This document shows, piece after piece, positions 35,202 to 44,651 of a stretch of DNA of 64,000 bases. Position 1 is the first letter of the stretch; each line of letters opens with the position of its first letter. Made by a program: the position numbers and the translations under genes. The stretch comes from CAVOHU01 sp963843385. GTDB taxonomy: Bacteria > Acidobacteriota > Vicinamibacteria > Vicinamibacterales > JAKQTR01. A model generated the notes under the pieces. That model was not told the origin of the DNA. It did not search any database and saw nothing but the letters and a program-made list of their open reading frames with translations. The stretch is from assembly GCA_963843385.1 (NCBI GenBank), contig CAWJJY010000007.1, positions 124,001 through 188,000 of the forward strand, given 5' to 3'.

Positions 35202-36323
35202 ATGAGGCGCTCTCTTCGACTCTTACTCGTAGCCGCGGCGCTGCTGTATCCCGGCCCACTCATGGCGCAGCTGGCCGTTCCCGAGATCCCGTACGACTCG
35301 ACACCGAATTTCCTCAAGATGCCCGACCACATCTACATGGGTGAGGCCGTCGGCGTCGCGACCAATTCGAAGGGCGACGTCTTCGTCTACACCCGCACCG
35401 GTCACACCAACGTGGGCTTGGGCGCCTCGCGCGCATTCTCGAAAGGCGGCGCGCGGCTCTTCGAGTTCGACAAGACCGGCAAGTACCTCCGCGAGATCGG
35501 GGTCGGCGTGTACGGCTTCAATTTCGCGCACGCGGTCCGCGTCGACGCACAGGACAACATCTGGGTCGTCGACGAGGGGTCGAACAACATCATGAGGTTC
35601 AACCCCGAGGGTCAGCTCACCATGGTGATGGGACGGAAACCCGAGTCGCTTCGGGTCCCTGCCGCGCCGCCAGCGCCCGCTCCCGCTCCAGCGGCGACGA
35701 CGGGGCGTGGGGGTGCCGCTGCGCCGGCCCCTGACTTGAGCGGCCGGGCTCCTGCCGGACCTCCCGGATCGGGCCTGCCGGGCGACCTGTTCAACCGCGA
35801 AACCGACGTGGCGTGGGACTCCGCCGGCAATATCTTCGTCGCCGACGGGTACGGCAACGCGAGGGTCGCGAAGTTCGACAAGACCGGGAAGTTCATCAAG
35901 TCCTGGGGATCGAAGGGCACCGCGCCGGGACAGTTCAATATCGCCCACTCGATCGCTGTCGATGCCAAGGGCAACGTGTATGTCGGCGATCGGGGCAACA
36001 ACCGGATCCAGGTCTTCGACAACAACGGCGAGTTCAAGAAGCAGATTCAGAGCGTCGGCGCGCCATGGGCGATCTGCATCACGCCCGGGCCGCATCAATA
36101 CCTGTACAGCTCGAACTCCAACGGGACCGCCAACATGGACAACGGCGAAATCTACAAGCTGGAGCTCGACGGGACGATTCTCGGCAAGTTCGGCAAAGCC
36201 GGGAAGCAGCTGAAGGAGTTCGGCTCGGTCCACGAGATCGACTGCCGCTACGACAACGAGCTTCTCGTCGGGGAGATTACGAACTGGCGGGTGCAGAAAC
36301 TTTCGCTGCACCCTCAGAAGTAG
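35202..36323 (+). CDS. Secreted NHL-repeat propeller protein (paralog 3)
   Basis: 373 residues with a signal peptide (MRRSLRLLLVAAALLYPGPL) and GGAGG at 35192-35196. The blades match the neighbour: NSKGDVFVYTRTG, DAQDNIWVVDEGSNN, DSAGNIFVADGYGNARV and DAKGNVYVGDRGNNRIQVF. A low-complexity Ala/Pro/Gly insert of about 45 residues (near 150-195) between blades is unique to this copy and is probably a flexible loop. Tandem paralog of the gene upstream, presumably on the same transcript. A stem-loop lies 38 nt downstream. Confidence 0.85.
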   Translation: MRRSLRLLLVAAALLYPGPLMAQLAVPEIPYDSTPNFLKMPDHIYMGEAVGVATNSKGDVFVYTRTGHTNVGLGASRAFSKGGARLFEFDKTGKYLREIGVGVYGFNFAHAVRVDAQDNIWVVDEGSNNIMRFNPEGQLTMVMGRKPESLRVPAAPPAPAPAPAATTGRGGAAAPAPDLSGRAPAGPPGSGLPGDLFNRETDVAWDSAGNIFVADGYGNARVAKFDKTGKFIKSWGSKGTAPGQFNIAHSIAVDAKGNVYVGDRGNNRIQVFDNNGEFKKQIQSVGAPWAICITPGPHQYLYSSNSNGTANMDNGEIYKLELDGTILGKFGKAGKQLKEFGSVHEIDCRYDNELLVGEITNWRVQKLSLHPQK

Positions 36324-36360
36324 GAAGTCCGGGCGCGCGAGGCCTCAATCCAGGACGGAA

Positions 36361-36392
36361 CCGCCAGAGGGCCCTTCCGGGAACTCTGGCGG
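36361..36392 (+). terminator. Stem-loop after the tandem NHL genes
   Basis: Arms CCGCCAGAG and CTCTGGCGG (9 bp, perfect) enclose a 14-nt loop that itself can fold (CCC/GGG). It starts 38 nt after the stop; no T-tract. Confidence 0.4.
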
Positions 36393-37049
36393 AGCGTCCA
36401 CGGCGAACCGGAGCGGCTGCGCTCCGGCGCCTTCGCGACATCGGGCTCGGACCAGTTCCTGCGCGGCCTCACCGTCCGGATGACCCCTTCTGGCGGCGGC
36501 GCGCTGTCGTGTTCCAGTTGCCGTCGTGCGCGGGCCGGTCCGGCTGCCTCCTGGCGGCCTCCGAACTGCGGCAATCGCGGAAACGCACGCGACAACGCCC
36601 GCCGCCAGCCCGGCGGCCGAACAGGCCGGCTGCTGTCGCTTCACAATCTCACGCCGAAGTCAGGGGAGGGCGAGGACTCTCGCCGGATGAAGCCGGATGT
36701 GTGTCCGAGCCTGGGGGCGTGCCTACTGGCTGGCCGTCGCTCCGGACATCATGACGATGGCCGCTGCAGCCGTCAGCGAGGGGGGATGCCGGAACACCAC
36801 GCATGCGGCCACCAGGATCCTCTTCAAACGTTCACGCAGACGACGTCTCCGCAGCCTTCGCATGGAATCCCTCCACCGTGCGCGCCATGACCGTCAAGCT
36901 GACGGCCGAGACGTCCCGGACATACGCCGGGCGCCCGGCCACAAGATCGAAAGATCCCGGCGCCTGAATCTTCGCCGCCTGCGCCGATACCGCCTCGCCT
37001 GTCTCCTGCCTGGCCGCTCCGCCATTCGTCGCGGACGAATGTGCCGGCT

Positions 37050-37085
37050 GGCGCCCGGCGGGTGGGTCAGACCCGCCGGGGCGCC
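37050..37085 (-). terminator. Strong inverted repeat after NHL paralog 4
   Basis: GGCGCCCGGCGGGT and ACCCGCCGGGGCGCC pair over 14 bp with one bulged base around a short loop. It lies 25-60 nt past the minus-strand stop at 37111. No T-tract, so Rho-independent function is uncertain. Confidence 0.45.
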
Positions 37086-37110
37086 GATTTGCGGGGGAGG
37101 GGAGAGTCCG

Positions 37111-38377
37111 TTACCAGCGTGCGGGGTACCTGAGCTCCTGGCCCACCAGCTTCGAAGGATCGGCGTTCGGCTTCGGCCTGAATTTCTGCACCCGGCCGCC
37201 GAACACCTCGGCAAGGTATAGGTTGCCGTCCTGGTCGGTTGTAATCGAGTGGGGGCCGTTGAACTGTCCCGTCAACGGACCGGGAGCGCCCCACCCGTAC
37301 AAGGTACTTCCCGTTCAAGTCGTACTTGAGAATCCGGTTCGTGCCGCCGTCGGCCACCCAGATGAACTGATCCGTCGAAATCAGGTGCGCGTAGGGTGAC
37401 GACCGGACGCCGGTCGACCACATCTCGAGGAACGTACCGTTCTCGTCGAAGACCTGCATCCGCCTGTGGCCCCGATCGACGACGAAGAGCCGGCGATCCT
37501 TGCTGATGGCGATGGAGTGGACCGTGTTCCACTCGTTCGGGCCCGGGCTCTTGGGGTCGACCGGGGGACGGCCCCAGTCCTTGATGAACTTGCCATCCTT
37601 GTCGAACTTCGCCACGCGGGTGCCCCCGTACCCGTCGCTGACGAAGAACGTCCCGTCCGGCAGCCAGGCGATGTCGGTCGGACGGTCGAAGAGTCTTCCT
37701 CCGTCACGACCCCGCTGGCCCTTCGTACCCAGGGTCATCACCAGCTTGCCGTCGTAGGTGAATTTGTAGATGACGTGCAGCTGATCGTCGAAGACCCACA
37801 CGTGCTTCTCGGGATCGTACGGGTTCATCTTGATCTTGTGCGGCCCGCGGCCGCACCTCATCTCGAAGAGCTTGTCGTGCTGCGTCCATTCCTGGACCAC
37901 CTTGCCGTTGCGATCCACGACGAAGATGACGTGGTGATACCGCCGCTCCCACCCGCGCAGCGGCACCGGCTCACAGGTCGCGCCCAGCCCATCGTCGTTG
38001 CCCGTCGCATTGCCGCGTGATGGCTTGAGCAGGGCGTATGGCGTCCAGGGCGCCGCGCCTTCGGGCAGCGGCAGCTCGCCGCGCTGGGCGATCCAGATCC
38101 TGTCGGGCGATTCGGCGTAGACGGCGCCGACCGATCCCCATGTCCACCCGGCGTGCTTCACGCCGTCGGGCCCATCCGGCAGGCCCTGCGGCCAGCCGGG
38201 CGAAGGTTCGTAGTAGGGCCCGAACTCCTCCTGCCCGCCCTTGTCCTGTGAGGGAACGGCAGGTCTCGCGGAGGCAGTCTGATGATTGTCGGCCGACAGG
38301 CTGGGACCGACCAAGGCCGCTGGCGCACCAAGGACCGCAGCCGCCAGGAACGCGAGTGCCACGTTTCGCGCACGCAT
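37111..38377 (-). CDS. Secreted NHL-repeat propeller protein (paralog 4, frameshifted)
   Basis: About 421 residues after repair. The start is ATG at 38377 (GAGGGAG 7 nt upstream; the open frame extends 17 codons further without a ribosome site), giving the signal peptide MRARNVALAFLAAAVLGAPA. Blades include DPEKHVWVFDDQLHVIYKF, LPDGTFFVSDGYGGTRV, SKDRRLFVVDRGHRRMQVF and TDQFIWVADGGTNRILKY. The frame breaks at 37301-37302 (one surplus base in CTTG after NGKY). The last blade, YGWGAPGPLTGQFNGPHS through NLYLAEVFGGRVQKF, is open in the adjacent frame to 37111, whereas the original frame runs on as nonsense to 37067. It is the third gene of an operon after the TonB receptor and TPR genes, 47 nt after the TPR stop. 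Confidence 0.83.
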
Positions 38378-38424
38378 CGGGTATCTCCCTCGCGCCATCC
38401 GCCCGAGGAGCCGGCGATGACGCG

Positions 38425-39369
38425 TCAATCCTTCTTCAATGCCTTGACGAAGGCTTCCGCTTCGGTCGCGTCGGCCGTACCCGGCGCCGTCGCGATGACC
38501 TGCTGGAAGTACTGAAGGGCCTGGTCGGTATCACCCTTGCTGGCCGCGCACTTGCCGAGGCCGAGCTTTGCGGCGGAGGAGTCCGGCCTTGCCGCCAGGG
38601 CCGACGTGAACCGCGCCACGGACTCATCGACTTTCCCGGCGGCGAAGTACACGGCGCCCAGGGTGATGGTGGCCTCGAAGGCGAGGGGATCGGTCAATTC
38701 GGGCTTCAGCTTCAGGCCCGTCTCGAACGCGGTAATCGCCTTGGGGTACTGTTTGGCGTCGACATAGGCTCCCCCGAGCTGGAACAGGAACTTGGGCTGG
38801 TTGGGTGCCATCGCCGAGGCCTTCTCGAGTTCGGCGATCGCGTCATCCGGACGCTTCACACGCAAGTAGGCGAGGGCGAGGTTCACGTGAACCTCGGGGG
38901 CGTCCGGCGCCTTTCTGACTGCCTCTTCGAACGAGGCGACCGCCGCCTGGTTGTCGCCCGCGTTGAACGCGGCGATCCCTTTGGCGAATTCCTCCGCCCC
39001 GGGCGGCGCCGCTTTCACCAGCTTGAAGGTGAAGCGCTTGTCCATGCCGGCGCTCAGCTTCAGCTTGTTGCGAATGGGCTGGTAGCCCGCTTTTTCGACG
39101 ACGAATTCGTACTCGATGGCTTTGAGCCCGCGGCGATAGAACCTGCCGCTCTTGTCACTTTGAAAGATCGTCTCCGTGCCTCGTTCCAGATCTTTCAGCC
39201 GCAGCGACACGCCTTCGAGCGGGGCCCCGGCCTCATCGGTGACCGTGCCCGTGATGACGGCCAGTTCCATCTGGCCGGAGGCCACGGTGGCGCCAAGCGA
39301 GAGCGCCACCGCGGCCATCACAACGACGACACCGAGCAGTATCGAACGACGTACGCAGAATCCGGCCAT
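38425..39369 (-). CDS. Exported protein with CarboxypepD-regulatory domain and TPR repeats
   Basis: 314 residues. Signal peptide (RRSILLGVVVVMAAVALSLG), then a carboxypeptidase-regulatory-like beta-sandwich (ITGTVTDEAGAPLEGVSLRL, residues 38-118), then about five TPR motifs from residue 130 (GIAAFNAGDNQAAVASFEEA, PEVHVNLALAYLRV, PKFLFQLGGAYVDAKQY and so on). The combination of the regulatory sandwich with TPRs suggests an envelope assembly or scaffolding role. It lies 29 nt downstream of the TonB receptor and upstream of an NHL propeller on the same strand, so it probably works with the receptor, for example in recruiting the propeller. Confidence 0.85.
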   Translation of the reverse strand: MAGFCVRRSILLGVVVVMAAVALSLGATVASGQMELAVITGTVTDEAGAPLEGVSLRLKDLERGTETIFQSDKSGRFYRRGLKAIEYEFVVEKAGYQPIRNKLKLSAGMDKRFTFKLVKAAPPGAEEFAKGIAAFNAGDNQAAVASFEEAVRKAPDAPEVHVNLALAYLRVKRPDDAIAELEKASAMAPNQPKFLFQLGGAYVDAKQYPKAITAFETGLKLKPELTDPLAFEATITLGAVYFAAGKVDESVARFTSALAARPDSSAAKLGLGKCAASKGDTDQALQYFQQVIATAPGTADATEAEAFVKALKKD

Positions 39370-39398
39370 AGACCCGTGGACCTCTCGTCAGTTGATCG

Positions 39399-42371
39399 TC
39401 AGAAGCGAACGCGAATGCCGAACTGCATCTGCCGCGGGAACTGGGCGGCGACGAACTTGTTGAACAGCGCCGATGACCGGTTCCCGGTCGGCGCCACGTA
39501 ATTGACGTGGTTCAGGATGTTGAACACGTCGTAGAAGAGGTCCACGCTCTTGAGCACGCGCTTGATCGGGAACTGATACCGGAACGACATGTCGATCAGG
39601 AACGAGCCCGGCCCCGGCATCCCGTTGATGACGGCCCGGCCCTGCGCATCGACCGCCGAGACGATCGGCAGGGTGAGATCGTTGACGCCCTTGATGGGCC
39701 GATCGGTGTTGTCGCCGTCCTTGTTGACGTCGGAGCCGACGGTTTCGTTGATCGGCGCGCCGGAGATCGCGCTGACGACGGTGGCGATGTTCAGCGTTCT
39801 CCACGGATTCACGCTCGCGCTCATGGCCAGCACGTGCGTGCGGTTGGAGGCGAAGGTGCCGTGGTCCACCAGCGGCTCGTTGTCGAGCCAGACGCGACGG
39901 GCGTCGGGGCTCCCGAGCCCGGTGAAGGTGCTCTTCTGCAGCGTGTAGGCGAGGCGCCCGCTCCAGCGGTGCGACATCCGCTTGATGAAGGACACCTGCA
40001 GCGACGAGTAGTCACCATTGAACGCCGGGTTCGACTGGTACTCGAGCACTCTTCCGAAGGCCGTGCCGCGGGCATCGGCCGGAATCAGGCTGCTGGTCGG
40101 ATCGAAGGCCGCCACGCCAGGCCGCACGGTGTTGACGGGTTCGTTGATGTCGATCAGGCCGACCTGGTGGCGCGACCGGTTCCCGACGTAGTCGAGGGTC
40201 ACGGCCGCCGAGTGACCAATCTCCTGGCTGACACCGATGCTCCAGGAGTCCTGGACCGGCATCCTGCGGCTCGAGCTGTCCAGGTACGGCTGCTTGCTGA
40301 AGGTCGCGCCCGACATGATGGACGCGCGCATCGCGGTGAGTTCCGCGATGCCGGCCGGGCTCAGGCTGGCCACTCCGGGGTTCCCGGCCGAGTCGGCGAC
40401 CATGACCGGACGCAGCACGGCGCTGTTCGGGTCGGTGACGGTGATGGTCGGCATCAGCGTTCGCACCGCATTCTGCAGGAGGTTGATGCCGACCGAAATC
40501 GGCATGTAGGCGTAGAAACGGCCCACGCCGCCGCGCACGACCGTCGTCCCGTTGCCCGTCACGTCCCAGGCGAAGCCGACGCGCGGCGCAATGTCGGCCT
40601 TGTCGTTGGGCGTCGCGCTCTGGTGGTCGTACCGGAGGCCGAGGTTGAACGTCAGCTTGTTGCTCACCCGCCACTTGTCCTCGACAAACGCGTTCATCCG
40701 ATGGTCAGTCGTCGAGAGCTTCCACGCGTAGGTTTCGGCCGGGTTGCCGACGGTGATGTCGAATTGAGTCGGGTAGGTGGCCGGATTGTTGGGGTCGTAC
40801 GGTGCGTCGGTCTTGAACGTGAAGAGGCCCGAGGCGGCCGTCGCGCGCCATGGCGATTTGTTGCTGCTGAATCCGCCGCCGAGCTTGAAGGTGTGCTCGC
40901 CGCCCAACAGGTTCGGCACGAAGTAGCTGAACGAGTCGTCGAACGACCACGTCGTGATCCTGGTGTCCAGCGCGCCCTGACCGCCCTTTCCGGTGAGGTA
41001 GCTGGGGTGCGAGTTCTGCTGGCCCATGGTGAAGGGGTCCTTGCCGGCGAACCCCACCCATTTCAGCGAGCTCGCGCCAAGCGTCCAGATGCTGCTGTTG
41101 ACCGGTTCGAAGAACGCCTGGAAGCCGGTGCCGAGATCCTCGGTGATCCGTTCGACGCGCAAGACGTTCGACGCGCGATCGCTGAGGACCGACGTGTAGG
41201 TCAACCCATGAAGATGGTCCCAGTCACTTTCCCAGGACCGGGCGTCGGGCGCCGCGTTGTTGATGTTGAAGTTCTCGCCCCGGGTCGGCGCGACCTCGAG
41301 GACCCAGCGGTAGCTGACGAAGTTCTTGTCGTTGATCCGCAGATCGCCGCGGGCGAAGTAGTTGACGGCCAGCACCTCGAAGGTGCCGACGAAGTCCTTG
41401 GCCAACGGCGCGGCGGCAGCCGGGAACTTCTTCAGGCCCCCGGACTGCTCGTTGTCGCGCTCGATGGTGGCGTAGAAGAACGCGCGATTCTTGACGATCG
41501 GGCCGCCGACGGCGATCCCGGTCTGGAAGGTCAGCTCGTGCGGCTTCGCCGCGCCGGCCTGTTTGATGAAGTAGTTGGGCGAGTTGAACTTGTCGTTGCG
41601 GTAGTAGTTGTACGCGCGGCCCGAGAGCACGTTGGATCCGCCAACGGTCACCATGTTGATGATGGCGCCCGCGCCACCGCCGTACTCGGCACTGTACTGG
41701 TTCGACAGCACCTGGTATTCCTCGATGTTGTCGAGCACCACGCGAACCTGCGTCCCCTGGCTGCCGCCCAGGCGGTCGTCATTGTTGTACATGCCGTCGA
41801 GCAGGTAGAGATTCGAGATGGCCGGGGTGCCGTTGGCCACGACCTGCCCGCCCTCGAAGGACGACTGTGCCGGGTTCGGCGTCATGCCCGGGATGAGCTG
41901 GGTCAGCGCCGTGAAGTTGCGGAAGTTCGACGGGATTTCGTCGATGTCCTTTCCCGACAGGCTGCCGCCAATCTTGTTGCTGGTGCGCTCGACGAGGGGG
42001 ACCTCGCCGGTGACGTTCACGACCTCCTTGACGCCGGCCAGCTGCAGCTTGACGTCGTACACGAGTTCCTTGCCGGCCGTCAGCACGAGATCGGTCTGCT
42101 TGACGGGCGCGAACCCGGGCATCTCGACAGCCAGCGTGTAGGTGCCGCGCTCGAGCGCGGTCAGCTGGAAGGCGCCGTTGCTGGCCGTGACGGCGGTGCG
42201 CGAGAAATTGGTGGCCTGCTCGGTCACGGTCACGATGGCGCCCGGCAGCGCCAGCGCGTCGGCGTCGAGCACCTTGCCGGAAATCGTACCCCGCTGCTGA
42301 GCCAGAGCCGGGGCGACCATCGCCGCCAGGCAGAGTAAGACGACTAGACTGCGCCGCGAAAAAGCGAGCAT
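39399..42371 (-). CDS. Oar-like TonB-dependent outer membrane receptor 1
   Basis: 990 residues from the ATG at 42371 (GAGGAGG upstream). Signal peptide (RRSLVVLLCLAAMVAPALAQ), a CarboxypepD-regulatory domain (GTISGKVLDADALALPGAIV, residues 25-105), a plug domain with VERTSNKIGGSLSGKDIDEI and the loop NLYLLDGMYNNDD, then a long beta-barrel with alternating aromatic strands ending in FGIRVRF, whose terminal phenylalanine is the BAM-recognition signal. Oar-type receptors are expanded in Acidobacteriota and are thought to take up peptides, glycans or other large nutrients, powered by TonB. It heads an operon with the TPR and NHL proteins. Substrate unknown. Confidence 0.9.
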   Translation of the reverse strand: MLAFSRRSLVVLLCLAAMVAPALAQQRGTISGKVLDADALALPGAIVTVTEQATNFSRTAVTASNGAFQLTALERGTYTLAVEMPGFAPVKQTDLVLTAGKELVYDVKLQLAGVKEVVNVTGEVPLVERTSNKIGGSLSGKDIDEIPSNFRNFTALTQLIPGMTPNPAQSSFEGGQVVANGTPAISNLYLLDGMYNNDDRLGGSQGTQVRVVLDNIEEYQVLSNQYSAEYGGGAGAIINMVTVGGSNVLSGRAYNYYRNDKFNSPNYFIKQAGAAKPHELTFQTGIAVGGPIVKNRAFFYATIERDNEQSGGLKKFPAAAAPLAKDFVGTFEVLAVNYFARGDLRINDKNFVSYRWVLEVAPTRGENFNINNAAPDARSWESDWDHLHGLTYTSVLSDRASNVLRVERITEDLGTGFQAFFEPVNSSIWTLGASSLKWVGFAGKDPFTMGQQNSHPSYLTGKGGQGALDTRITTWSFDDSFSYFVPNLLGGEHTFKLGGGFSSNKSPWRATAASGLFTFKTDAPYDPNNPATYPTQFDITVGNPAETYAWKLSTTDHRMNAFVEDKWRVSNKLTFNLGLRYDHQSATPNDKADIAPRVGFAWDVTGNGTTVVRGGVGRFYAYMPISVGINLLQNAVRTLMPTITVTDPNSAVLRPVMVADSAGNPGVASLSPAGIAELTAMRASIMSGATFSKQPYLDSSSRRMPVQDSWSIGVSQEIGHSAAVTLDYVGNRSRHQVGLIDINEPVNTVRPGVAAFDPTSSLIPADARGTAFGRVLEYQSNPAFNGDYSSLQVSFIKRMSHRWSGRLAYTLQKSTFTGLGSPDARRVWLDNEPLVDHGTFASNRTHVLAMSASVNPWRTLNIATVVSAISGAPINETVGSDVNKDGDNTDRPIKGVNDLTLPIVSAVDAQGRAVINGMPGPGSFLIDMSFRYQFPIKRVLKSVDLFYDVFNILNHVNYVAPTGNRSSALFNKFVAAQFPRQMQFGIRVRF

Positions 42372-42586
42372 CGGACGCCTCCTCAGAGAATTCACTGACC
42401 TTCGGGGGACTAATGCCTCATGCGAATCTGGACATGCGCGAAAAGGTGGCGTGAAGGGACCCCCTCCGCCACGCTGCCTCGCCAACAGCCCCTCGGGCCC
42501 CGGCCGGAGAGAACCCCGGCCACCCGATGCCAGGCGGACCCACATTCGGGGCGGCGTGGCAGTCGAGACGGTGCGCCCCGGCTACA

Positions 42587-42603
42587 GGCCCGCCAGGCGG
42601 GCC
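42587..42603. repeat. Intergenic palindrome GGCCCGCCAGGCGGGCC (copy 2)
   Basis: A perfect 17-bp palindrome with 8-bp arms around a single A. Its core 13-mer matches the intergenic copy at 22167-22179. Confidence 0.35.
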
Positions 42604-42917
42604 CACGGGCGCACACGAGTCCCGCCGGATCCAGTTCCACAGGGCGCTGCGACCACGTGAGGTCGTCAGTTCGTGCGGGCGATCTGCCGGGACCTTGGAG
42701 GACCTTGATTGACGAATGCAGCGTGAGGCTAACACGGAAGGCTCCGGCCGGATTGTCAAACGATGTCTGTGGAATGTCTCCGAAATGTCTCCCTGCGACG
42801 GACACGACCGCCGGGCGGCACCGGCACCATCGTCGCGGAACAGTCGGGGCCGAAGCGGGAGCTTCGTCCTGTTGGCGTCACGCGAGATCGGGCGCCGCAC
42901 TTTTTACTTCTTGTTAC

Positions 42918-42945
42918 ATGACATCGTCGCTGCGGCGGCGATAAT
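42918..42945 (+). promoter_or_regulatory. Sigma-70-like promoter of NHL paralog 5
   Basis: ATGACA (42918-42923), 16-bp spacer, GATAAT (42940-42945). The -10 is followed by CGGCC, as in the promoter at 50968. The leader would be about 180 nt. Confidence 0.45.
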
Positions 42946-43131
42946 CGGCCCGACAGTAGCCAGACAACGAAGCGCGCAGTGTCCGGGGCGGCCCGGGCGC
43001 CTGTTGAGTCGGGGCGCCCGAGGCCAGGTGTGCAAGCGTCGCGTGCGCGTCCACGTCGCAGGGCGCGCCGCGGCGGCCGGCCCCGCCGGTGACCGTCGAA
43101 TAGTTCGGCCCGAATCTCGAAAGGACTGCCC

Positions 43132-44217
43132 ATGAAGCGTCTCGCAATCGTCCTGCTCCTTGTCGTCGTGGCCGCCGTGTACGCTCAGCAGGCTCCGCAG
43201 TCGGGGCCCCCTGCGCCAACTCCCGAGCAGCAGGCGCGGCTGGCCAAGCAAGTGGAAGTCGAGAAAACCACGCCGAAGCTCAAAATCAAGGAAGAGGTCC
43301 TGCCGCTGGTCGTTCCCGGCCACACGATCGGCGAGGCGACCGGCGTGGCCAAGGACTCCAAGGGCCACCTCTACATCTTCACGCGCAGCGGCAATGCCGG
43401 CCCGGCGCGCGGCGCCACCGCCTCGCAGCTGTTCGAATTCGATCAGAACCTCAAGTTCATCAAGCAGTGGGGCGAGGACAATTACGCGGCCTCCTTCGCG
43501 CACACGGTCAAGATCGACAAGTACGACAACGTGTGGATGACCGACGAGGGGTCGGGCATGATCGTCAAGTTCAATCCGCAGGCGATGGTGACGATGGTGC
43601 TCGGCCGGAAGCCGGAAGGCATCGACTACCTCGAGCGCTTCCTCGAGCGCGGCGAGAAGAACGAGGAACGGCACCCGGTCGGCCGGCCCGGCGTCTTCAA
43701 CCGCCCGACCGACGTCACCTTCGACACGCAGGACAACGTCTTCATCAGCGACGGCTACGGCAATTCGCGGGTGGCGAAGACGACGAAGACGGGCGACTGG
43801 GTGAAGGCCGTCGGCACGTGGGGCAGCGGGCCGAACCAGTTCAACATCCCGCACGGCATCACCTCGGACGCGAAGGGAAATGTCTACGTGGCGGACCGGG
43901 GGAACTGGCGCATCCAGGTGTTCGATCCGGAACTGAATCCGGTGAGGATCATCGGCAACGTCCGTGCCCCGTGGTCCGTGTGCGTGACGCCCGGCCCGAA
44001 GCAGTATCTGTACAGCGGCGATGGCGGAGGGAACATCTACAAGATGGACCTCGAGGGGAACATCGTCGGCTGGACCGAATCGGGCCTGCACCACGGCCAG
44101 TCCGGCTGCCTGGTTCACGAGCTGTACTGCGAATCGGAGAACGTGGTCTACAAGGGTGACTGCTCGACCTGGCAGGTCTACAAGATGACCTTCGGCGGCA
44201 CGGCGGCTGCGAAGTAG
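43132..44217 (+). CDS. Secreted NHL-repeat propeller protein (paralog 5)
   Basis: 361 residues with a short signal (MKRLAIVLLLVVVAAVYAQQ). Blades include DSKGHLYIFTRSGN, DKYDNVWMTDEGSGMIVKF, DTQDNVFISDGYGNSRV and DAKGNVYVADRGNWRIQVF. It shares EGIDYLERFLERGEK and the C-terminal NVVYKGDCSTWQVYKM with paralog 1 (8731-9822), so these two form a separate branch from the tandem pair. A canonical terminator follows the stop. It is divergent from the TonB receptor operon, whose last gene is another NHL paralog, so the two transcription units are functionally related. Confidence 0.86.
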   Translation: MKRLAIVLLLVVVAAVYAQQAPQSGPPAPTPEQQARLAKQVEVEKTTPKLKIKEEVLPLVVPGHTIGEATGVAKDSKGHLYIFTRSGNAGPARGATASQLFEFDQNLKFIKQWGEDNYAASFAHTVKIDKYDNVWMTDEGSGMIVKFNPQAMVTMVLGRKPEGIDYLERFLERGEKNEERHPVGRPGVFNRPTDVTFDTQDNVFISDGYGNSRVAKTTKTGDWVKAVGTWGSGPNQFNIPHGITSDAKGNVYVADRGNWRIQVFDPELNPVRIIGNVRAPWSVCVTPGPKQYLYSGDGGGNIYKMDLEGNIVGWTESGLHHGQSGCLVHELYCESENVVYKGDCSTWQVYKMTFGGTAAAK

Positions 44218-44238
44218 GCGGCGATCGATCTCCTACCG

Positions 44239-44282
44239 GGGGCGCTCGGCTGCGCTTGCAGCGTTGAGCGCCCCTACTTTTT
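44239..44282 (+). terminator. Rho-independent terminator of NHL paralog 5
   Basis: Nine-bp stem GGGGCGCTC/GAGCGCCCC with an inner GCTGC/GCAGC stem, followed by TACTTTTT. The best terminator in the window, 22 nt after the stop. Confidence 0.8.
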
Positions 44283-44651
44283 CGGCGAGGCGAGGCGCCA
44301 GACCACCAATGCCGTCAGCACGCCGACGAGCGCGAGGACCTGTCGTTCAGTTCCCGGATCGAACGGGTCCGAGGCGACCTTGAGCACGAGCCGCATCCGC
44401 GTCCATCCGCCTTTCGCGTAGAGATCTTCGTACATCCTCGTCTGGAGATCGTGGGCGTTGACGGCTTCGAGGTCGTCCTCCTGGCCCACCGGGAGCGGGC
44501 CCGGCAGGACGGGCAGCGCGTTTCCCGGATCGACCGCCCGATTCACCAGCTTGAGGGCGAGACTCCTGTCGCCCTGGGGCGGCCAGGCCGCGACGATGAA
44601 CAGCGCGACCGCGACCAGTCCCCACCATTGACCATTGCTTGGGTGCCACAC
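44274..44651 (-). CDS. Small membrane protein of unknown function
   Basis: 125 residues from GTG at 44651 (GGAGG 11 nt upstream; the frame is open a further 18 codons). Two hydrophobic helices, near the N-terminus (WWGLVAVALFIVAAW) and the C-terminus (VLALVGVLTALVVWRLAS), flank an 85-residue loop with many charged residues (QTRMYEDLYAKGGWTRMRL). Its stop codon overlaps the foot of the terminator stem of the opposing NHL gene. I do not recognise a family. It could be an orphan, and is supported mainly by hydrophobicity, a ribosome site and length. Confidence 0.6.
   Translation of the reverse strand: MWHPSNGQWWGLVAVALFIVAAWPPQGDRSLALKLVNRAVDPGNALPVLPGPLPVGQEDDLEAVNAHDLQTRMYEDLYAKGGWTRMRLVLKVASDPFDPGTERQVLALVGVLTALVVWRLASPKK

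Larger units (their letters stand above)
36324..37110. other. Intergenic region, 790 nt, mostly empty
   Basis: No gene is firmly supported. A short minus-strand frame at 36723-36863 (46 codons, start MRRLRRRRLRERLKRILVAA) has a ribosome site (GGAGGG 5 nt upstream) and an Ala-rich hydrophobic end, and could be a tiny exported or membrane peptide. Hairpins flank the region at both ends. Confidence 0.4.
42372..43131. other. Divergent intergenic region of TonB receptor and NHL gene
   Basis: About 760 nt, no supported gene. It contains the CCCGCCAGGCGGG palindrome inside a longer perfect one (42587-42603), short direct repeats of AATGTCTCC around 42773-42792, and a promoter for the NHL gene at 42918-42945. 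Confidence 0.5.

Noticed and set aside
37067..37110. C-terminal tail of NHL paralog 4 in its original frame
   Set aside because: Residues after the shift at 37301 are Arg/Pro nonsense; the conserved last blade is in the adjacent frame.
39507..42338. Long plus-strand frame opposite TonB receptor 1
   Set aside because: Same shadow-frame composition; the minus strand encodes a complete receptor with signal peptide and terminal phenylalanine.
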